From Rhizobium freirei PRF 81 (GTDB taxonomy: Bacteria > Pseudomonadota > Alphaproteobacteria > Rhizobiales > Rhizobiaceae), in assembly GCF_000359745.1 (NCBI RefSeq), contig NZ_AQHN01000012.1, positions 1-45,420 of the forward strand: DNA of 45,420 nt, read 5' to 3'. A program made the translations under genes and the position numbers. Shown piece after piece: positions 7,242 to 16,073 of this stretch (position 1 is its first letter; each line of letters begins with the position of its first letter). The notes under the pieces are model-generated. The model saw only the letters and a program-made list of their open reading frames with translations. It made no database searches and was not told the origin of the DNA.

Positions 7242-8930
7242 ATGAACCACACGGCACCTGCTCGCAGCATCATGGGAGGCACGGCAGAGGGCCGTGTCGT
7301 CGCCACTCAGGAGGCGTTAAGCTTCTGGGGCGGTGTCGATCCCGCCACCGGCAAGGTGATCGATATCCATCATCCCCTGCATGGTGAATGCCTGACCGGC
7401 GCGGTGCTGATGATGCCGTCGAGCCGGGGCTCCTGCACCGGGTCCGGCGTGCTGCTCGATCTGGCACTGACGGGACGCGCGCCGGCTGCTCTCGTCTTTT
7501 GCGAGGCCGAGGATGTGTTGACGCTCGGCGCGCTTGTCGCCGCAGAGATGTTCGGCCGGCAGCTGCCGGTCGTGCGCCTGCGTCCCGATGTCTTTGCCAG
7601 CCTGTCGCAGGTAAACACCATTCGGATCGAAGCGGAAGCCATCGTCGCGGATGACCGGACGATTGCCCTTCTCCCGCCGGCTACCTCAGCCCTTTCGCTG
7701 ACGGACGCGGACAGGTCCATGCTGGAGGGCGGCGAGGGCGTTGCGGTTGCCCAGGCCATGCGGATATTGACCGCCATGGCAGCACAACAGGGCGCCACCT
7801 CTCTGATCGATGTGACGCAGGGCCATATCGACGGATGCATCTATGCAAGCCCGGCCAATCTGACCTTTGCGGAAAAGATGGCGGAACTCGGGGGACGCGT
7901 GCGCGTGCCCACGACCATGAACGCCATTTCCGTCGATCGCGCCAACTGGCGCTCGCAGGGCGTGCCGGAGGATTTCGGCGACCCGGCCGCGCGGCTGGCG
8001 GACGCCTATGTGCGCATGGGCTGCCGCCCGACATTTACCTGTTCGCCCTATCTGCTCGATAGCGCGCCGGGCGCCGGCGAGGCCATCGGCTGGGCCGAAT
8101 CCAACGCGGTGATTTTTGCGAACAGCGTGCTTGGTGCACGCACGGCCAAGCATCCAGATTTCCTCGATCTCTGCATTGCCTTGACGGGCCGTGCACCACT
8201 TTCCGGCGTGTACCTGGATGAAAACCGGAAGGCGACCCGTATTCTGGACGTCGAACTGCCCGAAGGTCGCGACGATGCCTTCTGGCCGCTCATCGGCTAT
8301 CTCGCAGGAAAGGCTTCGCCGGATCGCATTCCGCTGCTGCGCGGTCTTGCTGCGGGAAGCCCATCCCGCGACGATCTGAAGGCGCTTTGCGCCGCTTTCG
8401 GCACGACCTCGGCCGCTCCCATGCTCCATGTCGAGGGCGCAACGCCTGAAGCCGGAGGAGCTCAGCATCCGAATGCGGACCATCGCGCCATCACGCGCGC
8501 AGACATGGCCGCTGCTTGGAAGATGCTGAATGCAGGACCGGAAGAGGTGGAGCTGGTCGCCATCGGCAGCCCGCACGCCTCGCTTGACGAATGTCGTGCC
8601 CTTGCCGACGCATTTTCGGGTGGGCATCGTCTGCCGGGAGTGATGGTCATCGTCACGGCTGGGCGCGATGTCATCGCCGCTGCCGAGAGCGACGGCACGC
8701 TTGGGCGGTTGCGCGACAGCGGCGTGCAGGTTCTGCCCGATCTTTGCTGGTGCTCGATCTCCGAGCCCGTCTTTCCGCCCGGAACGCGTGCAGTCATGAC
8801 GAATTCGGGCAAATATGCCCATTACGGACCGGGTCTCAGCGGCCGCGTCGTACGCTTCGGCAGCCTTGCCAACTGTGTGGAGGCAGCGGTGACTGGACGC
8901 GTTCCGGCCGGCTTGCCGAACTGGATCTGA
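7242..8930 (+). CDS. Aconitase X type I, cis-3-hydroxy-L-proline dehydratase
   Basis: A 562-residue fusion of a small swivel domain (DUF126, about 1-135, with [20 protein letters not shown] and [14 protein letters not shown]) to the large aconitase-X domain (DUF521), which includes [19 protein letters not shown] and the TCSPYLL cysteine region. The fused single-chain form is the bacterial type I aconitase X; characterised members dehydrate cis-3-hydroxy-L-proline to delta1-pyrroline-2-carboxylate. The later [16 protein letters not shown] block and the C-terminal [13 protein letters not shown] segment are also typical. The reductase at 78-1115 could consume the product, giving L-proline. A 72-bp gap separates it from the oxidase gene. 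ATG 7242 overlaps the stop of a short open frame (ATGA). Confidence 0.85.
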   Translation: MNHTAPARSIMGGTAEGRVVATQEALSFWGGVDPATGKVIDIHHPLHGECLTGAVLMMPSSRGSCTGSGVLLDLALTGRAPAALVFCEAEDVLTLGALVAAEMFGRQLPVVRLRPDVFASLSQVNTIRIEAEAIVADDRTIALLPPATSALSLTDADRSMLEGGEGVAVAQAMRILTAMAAQQGATSLIDVTQGHIDGCIYASPANLTFAEKMAELGGRVRVPTTMNAISVDRANWRSQGVPEDFGDPAARLADAYVRMGCRPTFTCSPYLLDSAPGAGEAIGWAESNAVIFANSVLGARTAKHPDFLDLCIALTGRAPLSGVYLDENRKATRILDVELPEGRDDAFWPLIGYLAGKASPDRIPLLRGLAAGSPSRDDLKALCAAFGTTSAAPMLHVEGATPEAGGAQHPNADHRAITRADMAAAWKMLNAGPEEVELVAIGSPHASLDECRALADAFSGGHRLPGVMVIVTAGRDVIAAAESDGTLGRLRDSGVQVLPDLCWCSISEPVFPPGTRAVMTNSGKYAHYGPGLSGRVVRFGSLANCVEAAVTGRVPAGLPNWI

Positions 8931-8951
8931 CGGGAAAAGCAGGTGAGTCCG

Positions 8952-8980
8952 GTCCGACGCGAATGAACTCCGCGTCGGAC
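8952..8980. terminator. Hairpin between convergent operons
   Basis: A perfect 10-bp GC-rich stem (8952-8961 with 8971-8980) with a 9-base loop sits in the 64-bp gap between the convergent dehydratase and aminopeptidase genes. There is no T-run on either strand, so its efficiency is unclear, but position and symmetry suit a shared terminator. Confidence 0.55.
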
Positions 8981-8994
8981 GGCAGTTGTGCGTT

Positions 8995-10791
8995 TCAGCG
9001 CTCTGCGATCGGCCGTGTGTGCCAGAGCAGATAGGACCGGGTCCCCTCTTCGACCCTGTCCAAAAGCTCCGTGCGGACTTGCGCGTGGTAATCGTCAAGA
9101 AACGCGATTTCCGCCACCGTCAGGCTGTCGAGCCCGGCCATGCGGAGATCGATAGGTGCCAGCGTCAGGCTATCGAAGCGGCAGAAGCCCGGTCTATCGG
9201 CGACGACCTCTACCTGGTTCTCGATCCGGATGCCGAAGACGTCCGCTTTGTAATAGCCGGGCTCGACGGTCATGATCGTGCCGGGTTCGAGATTGTGAAG
9301 ATTGGGCTTTTTCGCAAAACGATGCGGATATTCATGGATCAGCAGATTATGGCCGACGCCATGTCCCGTTCCGTGGTCGTAGTCGAGCCCCATGTCCCAT
9401 AGCGGACGACGCGCCAGCGCATCGAGCTGATGCCCCTGCGTGCCAAGCGGGAAGCGCGCGGTTAGCAGCGAGATGAAACCCTTCAGGACCGCGGTGTATG
9501 TTTCCCGCATTTCATCGGTTGCCTTGCCGAACAGAACGGTGCGCGTCACATCGGTCGTTCCATTGGCATATTGGCCGCCGGAATCGATCAGGTAGAAACT
9601 ATTCTCTTCAATGGCAGCGTTCGTGTCGGGTTGGGCGTGATAATGGCACATGGCCGCATTGCCGCCGGCGGCCGAAATCGTGCGGAAGCTCGGTTCGAAA
9701 TAGCCGGCATGTCTGGCGCGAAAGGCGATCAGCTGTTCCTCTGCGTCCAGTTCCGTCAAAGGCAGGTCTGCGGTTTGCCGGCGAGGCCATTCGCTGTCGA
9801 GCCAGGCCAGGAAATTGGTAAGTGCAATCCCGTCTTCGATATGGCAAGCGCGAAAGCCTTCCAGCTCCGTAGCATTCTTGGTGGCCTTGGCGCTTGCAAG
9901 AAGGCTCGTCTGCTCGATGGTCTGGCCGCCGGCCGTCTTGATACGGGCACGGACCGCCTGCGGCGCAAAGTCGGGGTCGATCAGCGTCGTCTTGCCGGCT
10001 GACGTCTTTCCGACAGCCCCGAGAAAATCCTCCGGATCGGCGATCGTGACGTCGGACAATTCGAACGCAGCGCGATCGTTGCCGAGCTTGCGATGATCCA
10101 CGAACCATTGCGCTTGATTGTCGGCATCGAGCAGCAGGAAGGAATGCGGCACAGGGTCCATGGCGACATCGGAGCCGCGCACGTTCAGGAGCCAGGCAAT
10201 ATTGTCGGGCGAGGTTTCTATGAGCTGGTCCGCGCCCAGCGCCTTCAGCTTGCTTGCGATCCGGTCGCGCTTGCTGGCCGATGTCTCGCCGGAAACCGCA
10301 GGCGGCATCGCCCGGATGAGGCCGACCGGGCGAGGCGGACGGCCAGTCCATATGTCGTCGAACGGATCGGCGTCGAGCGCGATCAGTTCGACGCCCGCCG
10401 CCTTGCATCCCGCCAGAAGCCTTTCATAGAGTGCGCCGCTGATCAGCAGGGTATGAATGCCGATCCGCCAGCCGGGCTTTCCATGGTGCTTCAGCCAGAG
10501 ATCGAGCGGATCGTCATGGAGATGGTGTACGGCAAAGGCGGATAGATCCACCTCATTGCGCACCTGCACCTGATAGCGTCCGTCGACGAAAATCAGCGCC
10601 TCTCCTGGCTGCACGAGCGCCATGCCGGCGGAACCGGTGAAGCCGCTTATATATTCCAGGCAATTATCATGCTCTGCCGTGACTTCGCTTTGGTGGGCGT
10701 CGGTTCGCGGGACGATCAGGCCGTCCAGCTTCGCCCGCGCAAGCCAGGAGCGTACATTGGCAAGCTTGCCGGCATTTTCAGTTTTGCTCAT
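8995..10791 (-). CDS. Aminopeptidase P family Xaa-Pro aminopeptidase (M24B)
   Basis: A roughly 598-residue cytoplasmic peptidase that removes the residue preceding proline. It has two creatinase N-like domains (about 1-155 and 160-305) and a C-terminal pita-bread M24 domain. The five metal ligands are all visible: Asp in LIDSGGQY, Asp in GTTDVTRT, His in HGTGHGVGH, Glu in MTVEPGYY and Glu in IRIENQVEV (about 403, 414, 477, 510, 524). The long three-domain form is common in Rhizobiales. Frame-compatible starts exist at 10809, 10797 and 10791; I prefer 10791 because GTGGGG lies six bases upstream. The 10809 start would overlap the previous stop as ATGA. No signal peptide is seen, so it works on imported peptides. 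Confidence 0.9.
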   Translation of the reverse strand: MSKTENAGKLANVRSWLARAKLDGLIVPRTDAHQSEVTAEHDNCLEYISGFTGSAGMALVQPGEALIFVDGRYQVQVRNEVDLSAFAVHHLHDDPLDLWLKHHGKPGWRIGIHTLLISGALYERLLAGCKAAGVELIALDADPFDDIWTGRPPRPVGLIRAMPPAVSGETSASKRDRIASKLKALGADQLIETSPDNIAWLLNVRGSDVAMDPVPHSFLLLDADNQAQWFVDHRKLGNDRAAFELSDVTIADPEDFLGAVGKTSAGKTTLIDPDFAPQAVRARIKTAGGQTIEQTSLLASAKATKNATELEGFRACHIEDGIALTNFLAWLDSEWPRRQTADLPLTELDAEEQLIAFRARHAGYFEPSFRTISAAGGNAAMCHYHAQPDTNAAIEENSFYLIDSGGQYANGTTDVTRTVLFGKATDEMRETYTAVLKGFISLLTARFPLGTQGHQLDALARRPLWDMGLDYDHGTGHGVGHNLLIHEYPHRFAKKPNLHNLEPGTIMTVEPGYYKADVFGIRIENQVEVVADRPGFCRFDSLTLAPIDLRMAGLDSLTVAEIAFLDDYHAQVRTELLDRVEEGTRSYLLWHTRPIAER

Positions 10792-10805
10792 CGTCATCCC
10801 CACGA

Positions 10806-12107
10806 TCATTCCGCCGCAAGCGGCCCGCCTTTTTCAGCAACAAGCGCCGCCAGCCGTTCAAACACCGATGCCGACTGGCGAATGCCGTCATGCTCGAATT
10901 CATTGGTGATCCAGAAATCCAGATTGCCGACCGCGCGCGCGGTTTGCAGCGAAAGGCCGGCATCGACATACATGTCGTCATGGTAGATCGCGGCGGCGAT
11001 CGGGATCTCGTTTACGGTAAGACGATCGCGATCATAGAGCGCGCTGTGATGCGGTCGCTTGGCCAGCGCTTCGGCAGCCGCCCTGAATGGCTTGAGGGAG
11101 GAAATCTCCTCGAACATCCACGGATAGATCATCTCGCCCGTAAACAATAAAGGCCGGGCAGCAGGATCGAATTCGGGGAAGCCGGCCCGCAGCCGTTCAG
11201 CCGCCCAGGCCGTCGCGCCGTTACCCTCGCCATAGATCGCCTCGTGGATAGCAGCAAACAGTGGACCGCTATGATAGGAGGTCAGATTCATCACCGAGGC
11301 CAGGAAGTGATCCGAAAGTCGGTCTCCTTTCCGATCCGAAAAAGCTTCGTCTATCAGCCAGTGAATATTCTCGAAGCCATGTGCCATGCCGAAATCGAGG
11401 CCGATACTCTGAAGGCGGCGTACGGTCAGCCGGTCGCCGTCGGGCAGGCGGATGTCGTTGCCAGCGATGAAATCTGCAATCTTGCCGACGAGCGCGACAT
11501 CGCCCGGATAGCGCTTGTAGTAAGCGGTATTTTTGGCCCGCACGCGAGGATAGGTGTGGCGATAGACCTCGTCGGCGTCAGGCTGAAGGCTGGGGATGCC
11601 GCCAGCGATGTAGCAGGCGGCTAGGCCCTCGGGTGCCTGGCTGAGATAGGTGAGGGTAAGAAAGCCGCCGTAGCTCTGGCCAAGCGTCTGCCAGCGCCGT
11701 CCGCCAAGCACCGTTTTGCGGAAATGCTCCAGATCCCTAACGATGGAATCGGCGCGGAAGCAGGCAAGAAAGTTCGCGCCCGCTTCGCCGTCGAACTGGC
11801 CGATCGTTGCCGTGTCGACTGGAGTGGAACGCCCTGTGCCGCGCTGGTCCGGCAGGATGACACGATGCGTTTTCAGGGCCTCGGCCAGCCATGACGGCCC
11901 GCCGCGCGTTGGGCGGGGCGACTTACCGCCTGGGCCGCCTTGCAGGAAGCAGAGAACCGGCAGCGTTTCGGCCTTGCGGACCGGATCGACTACCTCGCGC
12001 GCGAAAAACTCCATGGTCTTGCCCGATGGATCGGACCAGTCGAGCGGCACGGTGAGGACGTGATCGCGGATATGCATTCCGGGGATGGTGTATTCGGAAA
12101 CGATCAT
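10806..12107 (-). CDS. Alpha/beta hydrolase, proline iminopeptidase family (S33)
   Basis: A 433-residue serine hydrolase resembling prolyl aminopeptidases. The oxyanion-hole motif is QGGPGG (about 56-61, where most family members have HGGPG), followed by DQRGTGRS and the nucleophile elbow GQSYGGF with Ser at about 145. The C-terminal IYHDDMYVD region probably carries the acid residue and EFEHDG the histidine. Such enzymes release N-terminal proline or hydroxyproline from short peptides. It lies between the peptide permease and the Xaa-Pro aminopeptidase in one operon, giving two complementary activities on proline-containing peptides. Substrate preference for hydroxyproline is inferred only from the neighbourhood. 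Confidence 0.85.
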   Translation of the reverse strand: MIVSEYTIPGMHIRDHVLTVPLDWSDPSGKTMEFFAREVVDPVRKAETLPVLCFLQGGPGGKSPRPTRGGPSWLAEALKTHRVILPDQRGTGRSTPVDTATIGQFDGEAGANFLACFRADSIVRDLEHFRKTVLGGRRWQTLGQSYGGFLTLTYLSQAPEGLAACYIAGGIPSLQPDADEVYRHTYPRVRAKNTAYYKRYPGDVALVGKIADFIAGNDIRLPDGDRLTVRRLQSIGLDFGMAHGFENIHWLIDEAFSDRKGDRLSDHFLASVMNLTSYHSGPLFAAIHEAIYGEGNGATAWAAERLRAGFPEFDPAARPLLFTGEMIYPWMFEEISSLKPFRAAAEALAKRPHHSALYDRDRLTVNEIPIAAAIYHDDMYVDAGLSLQTARAVGNLDFWITNEFEHDGIRQSASVFERLAALVAEKGGPLAAE

Positions 12108-12119
12108 GATGATGTTCTT

Positions 12120-13073
12120 TCAGCGGACTCGGGGGTCGAGCAACACATAGAAGAGGTCGACAATGATATTCGATATGACGATGAACACTCCGCCCAGCAA
12201 TACGACACCGATGATAATCGGGCGGTCCTGATTGGCGACCGCCTGAACCGCAAGTGCTCCCACCCCCTGCAACCCATATACCTGCTCGATGATGATCACG
12301 CCGCCGAGCAGCATGGCGATGTCGGCGCCGAGCTGGGTGACAAGCGGCGTCAGCACTGCACGCAGACCATGTTTCCAGACCACACGTCGTTCGCTGAGGC
12401 CCTTGGCCCGGGCGGTGCGGATATAGTCCTCACCCATCACATCCAGCATCTGGCCGCGCGTCAGTCGGGCATAGACGGCCGCCATGGTCAGGGCGAGCGT
12501 GGTCCATGGCAGGATGAGATGCCATGCCCAGAGCAGCGGCTGTGTGGTCAGCGCCTTATATCCGCCGGGAGGGAAGAGGGTGAAACCTGCCTGCTTGGGG
12601 ACGAAATAGAGGAGGTAAAGCGACATCATGCCAAGGACGAAGGTCGGAAAGCTCAGGCCCACGAGGATGAAGGCCTGTCCGATCCGGTCGCGCAGGCCGC
12701 CTGCGTAACGCGCCGACATGATGCCCATCGGGATGCCGATTGAGAGCCAGAGCAGTGCGCCGCCCAGAACCAGAGACAGGGTGATTGGAATGCGCCGAAC
12801 GATGATCGGCGCGACCGGCTGCTGGTTGCGGTAGGAAAAGCCGAGGTCACCTGACAGTGCCTTCTGCATGAAGGCGCCATATTGCACGATGATCGGCCGG
12901 TCGACGCCGAGATTTTTGCGGATCTGTTCGAGCTGGCTCTCGGTCGCCTTGTCGCCGGCGATCATGCGTGCGGGGTCGCCGGGCGCGACGAAGAACAGGA
13001 AGAACACGAAGGCGGAGAGCATCAGCAGGACGCCCGCGCCGAAGATCAGGCGCTGGGTAAGAAATCGGATCAT
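12120..13073 (-). CDS. Dipeptide-type ABC transporter permease (DppB family)
   Basis: A 317-residue inner-membrane permease beginning MIRFLTQRLIFGAGVLLML, followed by FVAPGDPARMIAG as in DppB/OppB proteins. The coupling loop reads YIRTARAKGLSERRVVWKHGLR, and the C-terminal helices are near IIEQVYGLQGVGALAVQAV. The open frame continues upstream without a stop, but that part is antisense-like low-complexity sequence; ATG 13073 overlaps the stop of the upstream permease (ATGA) and starts exactly where family members start. Confidence 0.9.
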   Translation of the reverse strand: MIRFLTQRLIFGAGVLLMLSAFVFFLFFVAPGDPARMIAGDKATESQLEQIRKNLGVDRPIIVQYGAFMQKALSGDLGFSYRNQQPVAPIIVRRIPITLSLVLGGALLWLSIGIPMGIMSARYAGGLRDRIGQAFILVGLSFPTFVLGMMSLYLLYFVPKQAGFTLFPPGGYKALTTQPLLWAWHLILPWTTLALTMAAVYARLTRGQMLDVMGEDYIRTARAKGLSERRVVWKHGLRAVLTPLVTQLGADIAMLLGGVIIIEQVYGLQGVGALAVQAVANQDRPIIIGVVLLGGVFIVISNIIVDLFYVLLDPRVR

Positions 13074-14038
13074 CGCTTGGACGCTCCTTTGGATTGCAGT
13101 CTGAAACGGCGGACGGTGCGCGCACTTTTCGGATCGAGTGCATCGCGCAGACCGTCGCCGAGTATATTGAAGGCGAGCGTCGTCAGCAGCAGCGCCGTAC
13201 CGGGCACGAAGACCAACCACCAGGCGACGAGGTAGAGCGAGTTTGACGACGCATCCGCCAGCATTCCACCCCAGCTCGGCGTTGGCGGTACGATCCCCAT
13301 GCCGAGAAACGACAGGGTCGCCTCGAAGACGATCGAGCTCGGGATCTGCATGGTGGTGTAGACAATGATGGGAGCCGCGAGATTGGGCAGGATGTCGACG
13401 ACCATGATCGAAAGAGGACCAGCGCCGAGCGAGCGGCTCGCCTGAACGAAATCCTGCTTGCGCAGCGAGATCACCTGACCGCGGATGACGCGCGCCATAG
13501 GGGCCCAGCTGAAAAAGACGATGACGCAGACGCTGAGTGTCAGGCTGGGACCGAAGGCCGATACGAGCGCAAGGGCACAGAGCAGGAAGGGAACGCTCAT
13601 GACGAGGTCCATCAGCCGGCTGAGCACGATATCGGTCAGGCCGCCATGATAGCCGGCCGTCGTGCCGACGATCACGGCGATCGTCGACGCCAGCACCGAG
13701 GCAAATACTCCCACCAGCAGGGAAATACGGGCGCCATAGGCGAGCCGCACCAGCACATCGCGGCCCAGCTGGTCTGTGCCGAGCCAGAACTGTTCGCCCG
13801 GACCGACCGGAATGCCCGCCGGCGAAAGGCCGATATCGCGGAACTGCTCGATGGGCGAATGCCCGGTCAGCGTGGAGATCCACGGGGCGATGATCGCGAG
13901 CACGACGACGGCCAGAATGACGCAAAGGGCGATCATGCTTGCCTTGTCACGCTGCAGGCGGCGCAGCGTCAGCTCGAGCGAGCCGCGCTGTACCACGTCC
14001 GTCTGTGTCGAAGGATCTGATGTCGCGACGTCGTTCAT
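13070..14038 (-). CDS. Dipeptide-type ABC transporter permease (DppC family)
   Basis: A 322-residue permease with an N-terminal cytoplasmic tail, a first membrane helix at about 35-55 (SMIALCVILAVVVLAIIAPW), and the DppC landmarks HWLG-like FWLGTDQLGRDVLVRLAYGAR, MDLVMSVPFLL and the coupling loop QASRSLGAGPLSIMVVDILPN. FEATLSFLGMGIVPPTPSWG is the family signature near the end. Its start overlaps the ATPase stop and its stop overlaps the next permease start, showing tight coupling across the transporter genes. Confidence 0.9.
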   Translation of the reverse strand: MNDVATSDPSTQTDVVQRGSLELTLRRLQRDKASMIALCVILAVVVLAIIAPWISTLTGHSPIEQFRDIGLSPAGIPVGPGEQFWLGTDQLGRDVLVRLAYGARISLLVGVFASVLASTIAVIVGTTAGYHGGLTDIVLSRLMDLVMSVPFLLCALALVSAFGPSLTLSVCVIVFFSWAPMARVIRGQVISLRKQDFVQASRSLGAGPLSIMVVDILPNLAAPIIVYTTMQIPSSIVFEATLSFLGMGIVPPTPSWGGMLADASSNSLYLVAWWLVFVPGTALLLTTLAFNILGDGLRDALDPKSARTVRRFRLQSKGASKR

Positions 14039-15885
14039 GCTGTCACCTGTCTCGTCTCGATCAATGACCGCGCGACGCCGTCATCGTCGGCAACGGAGAG
14101 CGTTTTCGACGCGGATAGCAAAGTGCGGGTATAGGAGTGCTGCGGATTGGCAAAGATCTGCTCGGACGAGGCCAGCTCGACGATCTTGCCGCCTTGCATG
14201 ACGGCGATCCGGTCGCAGATGTGGCGCACGACAGATAGATCGTGCGAGATGAACAGGTAGGTCAGACCCAGCTCCCGCTGCAATTCCTTGAGCAAGTTGA
14301 GGACCTGGGCCTGGATCGATACGTCGAGCGCCGAGACGGGTTCGTCGCAGATGATGAGTGCGGGATTGAGGGCCAAGGCCCGGGCGATACCGATCCTCTG
14401 GCGCTGGCCGCCGGAGAATTCGGCTGGAAAGCGATTGTAGTGTTCGGGGTTGAGGCCGACCATCTCCATCAGATGCCGCACCTTTTCGCGGCGTTCCTCT
14501 CCAGCTGCGACACCGTGCAGACGGAAGGGGTCGCCGATGATCGCGCCAACGCGGCGGCGCGGATTGAGGGAGCCGAAGGGGTCCTGGAAGACGAGCTGGA
14601 TCTGCCGGCGCATTTCGCGCCATTCGCGGCCCTTGAGATGGCTCATATCATGGCCAAGCACATTGATCTTGCCCGACGTCGCCGGCGTCAGTCCGGCGAC
14701 GATGCGCGCCAGCGTGGATTTCCCGCAGCCGCTCTCGCCGACGAGGCCCACCGTCTCTCCGCGCGCAATCGTCAGGTCGATGCCTTTGAGGACTTCGAGG
14801 GTGCGTTTTTGCCCGAAGAAGCTGCCGGCATGATAGGTGAGGCGGACGTCTTCAATCCTGGCGATCTGTTCGGAGGGCGTGGTCTTGACTTCGATCGTCT
14901 CGGCCGCCCCGGCAAGCGAAGGCGGCGCAGTCCTCGGTTCCAGCAGGCAGAGGGATTCGACACCATCGCTGTAGACGCGCAAGGGCGGGCGCTGCTTCGT
15001 GCAATCGGCAAGCTGCTCGCTGCAGCGTGGGGCGAAGATGCACCCGGCAGGCGTTGCAAGCAGGCTCGGTGGCCGTCCCTTGATTGGGACCAACTGCGCG
15101 CCCGGCGCATAGCTCGCCGGCGTCGATCGCAGCAGCCCCGCCGTATAGGGATGGGCCGGCGAGCGGAACACATTGCGGGCGGGACCATATTCAAGCCGAT
15201 TGCCGGCATACATGACCATGACATCGTCGGCGACGCTCGACAGCAGGCCGAGGTCGTGCGTGATCAGGATGATGGTCGTGCCGAAATCGCGCCGCATGGT
15301 GTCGAGCAGATCGATGATCTGGGCTTGAACGGTGACGTCAAGTGCGGTCGTCGGCTCGTCGGCGATGATGAGCGCAGGATTAAGGATCAGCGCCATGGCG
15401 ATCATGACGCGCTGGCGCATCCCGCCAGAAAACTGGTGCGGATAGCTGTCGAAACGCTCGGCGGGCGAGGGGATGCCGACCTTGCCGAGCATGTCGATCA
15501 CACGAGCCCGGGCGGCTTCGCGATCGATCGTCTCATGCGCATGCAGGACCTCGGCGATCTGCGCGCCGATCGTGTAGAAGGGATGCAGGCTCGACAACGG
15601 GTCCTGAAACACCATGCCGATGCGTCCGCCGCGCAGGCGGCGCATGTCCGACTGCGGCAGGCTGAGAAGGTTGCGGCCCTCGAACCAGACCTCGCCACGG
15701 ATGTCGGCATTGGGCAGCAGCCCCATGACGGCCTGTGTCAGCACGCTCTTTCCCGAGCCGGATTCGCCTGCAATGCCGAAAATCGAACCGGGCCTGATCG
15801 AAAAGGAGACGTTGCGCACGGCATGCACGACGCCATCCTCGGTCGGGATATCGACCGTCAGTCCCTTTGCCTCCAGAATGGTCAA
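14035..15885 (-). CDS. Fused dipeptide ABC transporter ATP-binding protein (DppD-DppF in one chain)
   Basis: A 616-residue protein with two complete nucleotide-binding domains. The first (about 1-320) has Walker A GESGSGKS, signature [15 protein letters not shown], Walker [15 protein letters not shown] and the cysteine-rich oligopeptide-transporter tail [20 protein letters not shown]. The second (about 335-600) has [24 protein letters not shown] and [14 protein letters not shown]. Both ATP sites look intact. In most Dpp/Opp systems the two halves are separate genes; the fused form (as in GsiA/YejF) is common enough to be normal. It powers the two permeases downstream. A 188-bp gap containing a repeat separates it from the binding protein gene. 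Confidence 0.93.
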   Translation of the reverse strand: MTILEAKGLTVDIPTEDGVVHAVRNVSFSIRPGSIFGIAGESGSGKSVLTQAVMGLLPNADIRGEVWFEGRNLLSLPQSDMRRLRGGRIGMVFQDPLSSLHPFYTIGAQIAEVLHAHETIDREAARARVIDMLGKVGIPSPAERFDSYPHQFSGGMRQRVMIAMALILNPALIIADEPTTALDVTVQAQIIDLLDTMRRDFGTTIILITHDLGLLSSVADDVMVMYAGNRLEYGPARNVFRSPAHPYTAGLLRSTPASYAPGAQLVPIKGRPPSLLATPAGCIFAPRCSEQLADCTKQRPPLRVYSDGVESLCLLEPRTAPPSLAGAAETIEVKTTPSEQIARIEDVRLTYHAGSFFGQKRTLEVLKGIDLTIARGETVGLVGESGCGKSTLARIVAGLTPATSGKINVLGHDMSHLKGREWREMRRQIQLVFQDPFGSLNPRRRVGAIIGDPFRLHGVAAGEERREKVRHLMEMVGLNPEHYNRFPAEFSGGQRQRIGIARALALNPALIICDEPVSALDVSIQAQVLNLLKELQRELGLTYLFISHDLSVVRHICDRIAVMQGGKIVELASSEQIFANPQHSYTRTLLSASKTLSVADDDGVARSLIETRQVTA

Positions 15886-15902
15886 GGGTAAACTCGCATT
15901 CC

Positions 15903-16016
15903 AGAGCGTGATGCCGAAAAGTGTAGGCGGTTTTCGGACGACATCATGCTCTACTTATTTGATTGTAGAGCGGATTCAGATTTTAGGTCGAACAGACCTG
16001 AAATCATCCGGCTCTA
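15903..16016. repeat. RIME-like double-palindrome intergenic element
   Basis: Two adjacent imperfect palindromes form a roughly 114-bp unit. The first (15903-15952) pairs AGAGCGTGATG with CATCATGCTCT and has an inner CCGAAAA/TTTTCGG stem. The second (15966-16016) pairs TAGAGCGGAT with ATCCGGCTCTA, with an inner 11-bp stem (15979-15989 with 15995-16005, one G-T pair). The layout and the AGAGC/GCTCT ends match the Rhizobium-specific intergenic mosaic elements I know from rhizobial genomes. It lies between binding protein and ATPase genes and may shape the message. Confidence 0.7.
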
Positions 16017-16032
16017 GCCGATGTTGCGTTCA

Positions 16033-16057
16033 GGCGCCGCAGCTTGGCTGCGGCGCC
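16033..16057 (-). other. Strong GC hairpin downstream of peptide-binding protein gene
   Basis: A perfect 11-bp stem (16033-16043 with 16047-16057) closes a 3-base loop 17 bp beyond the binding-protein stop. No T-run follows on the minus strand, so mRNA protection or attenuation after the binding protein is more likely than full termination, because the ATPase and permeases lie downstream. Confidence 0.55.
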
Positions 16058-16073
16058 ATGCAGGGGGGCCGGA

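Noticed and set aside
13074..13925. Upstream in-frame extension of the DppB-type permease
   Set aside because: The extension overlaps the DppC gene in another frame and is not permease-like; the ATGA-overlapping start at 13073 fits the family N-terminus.
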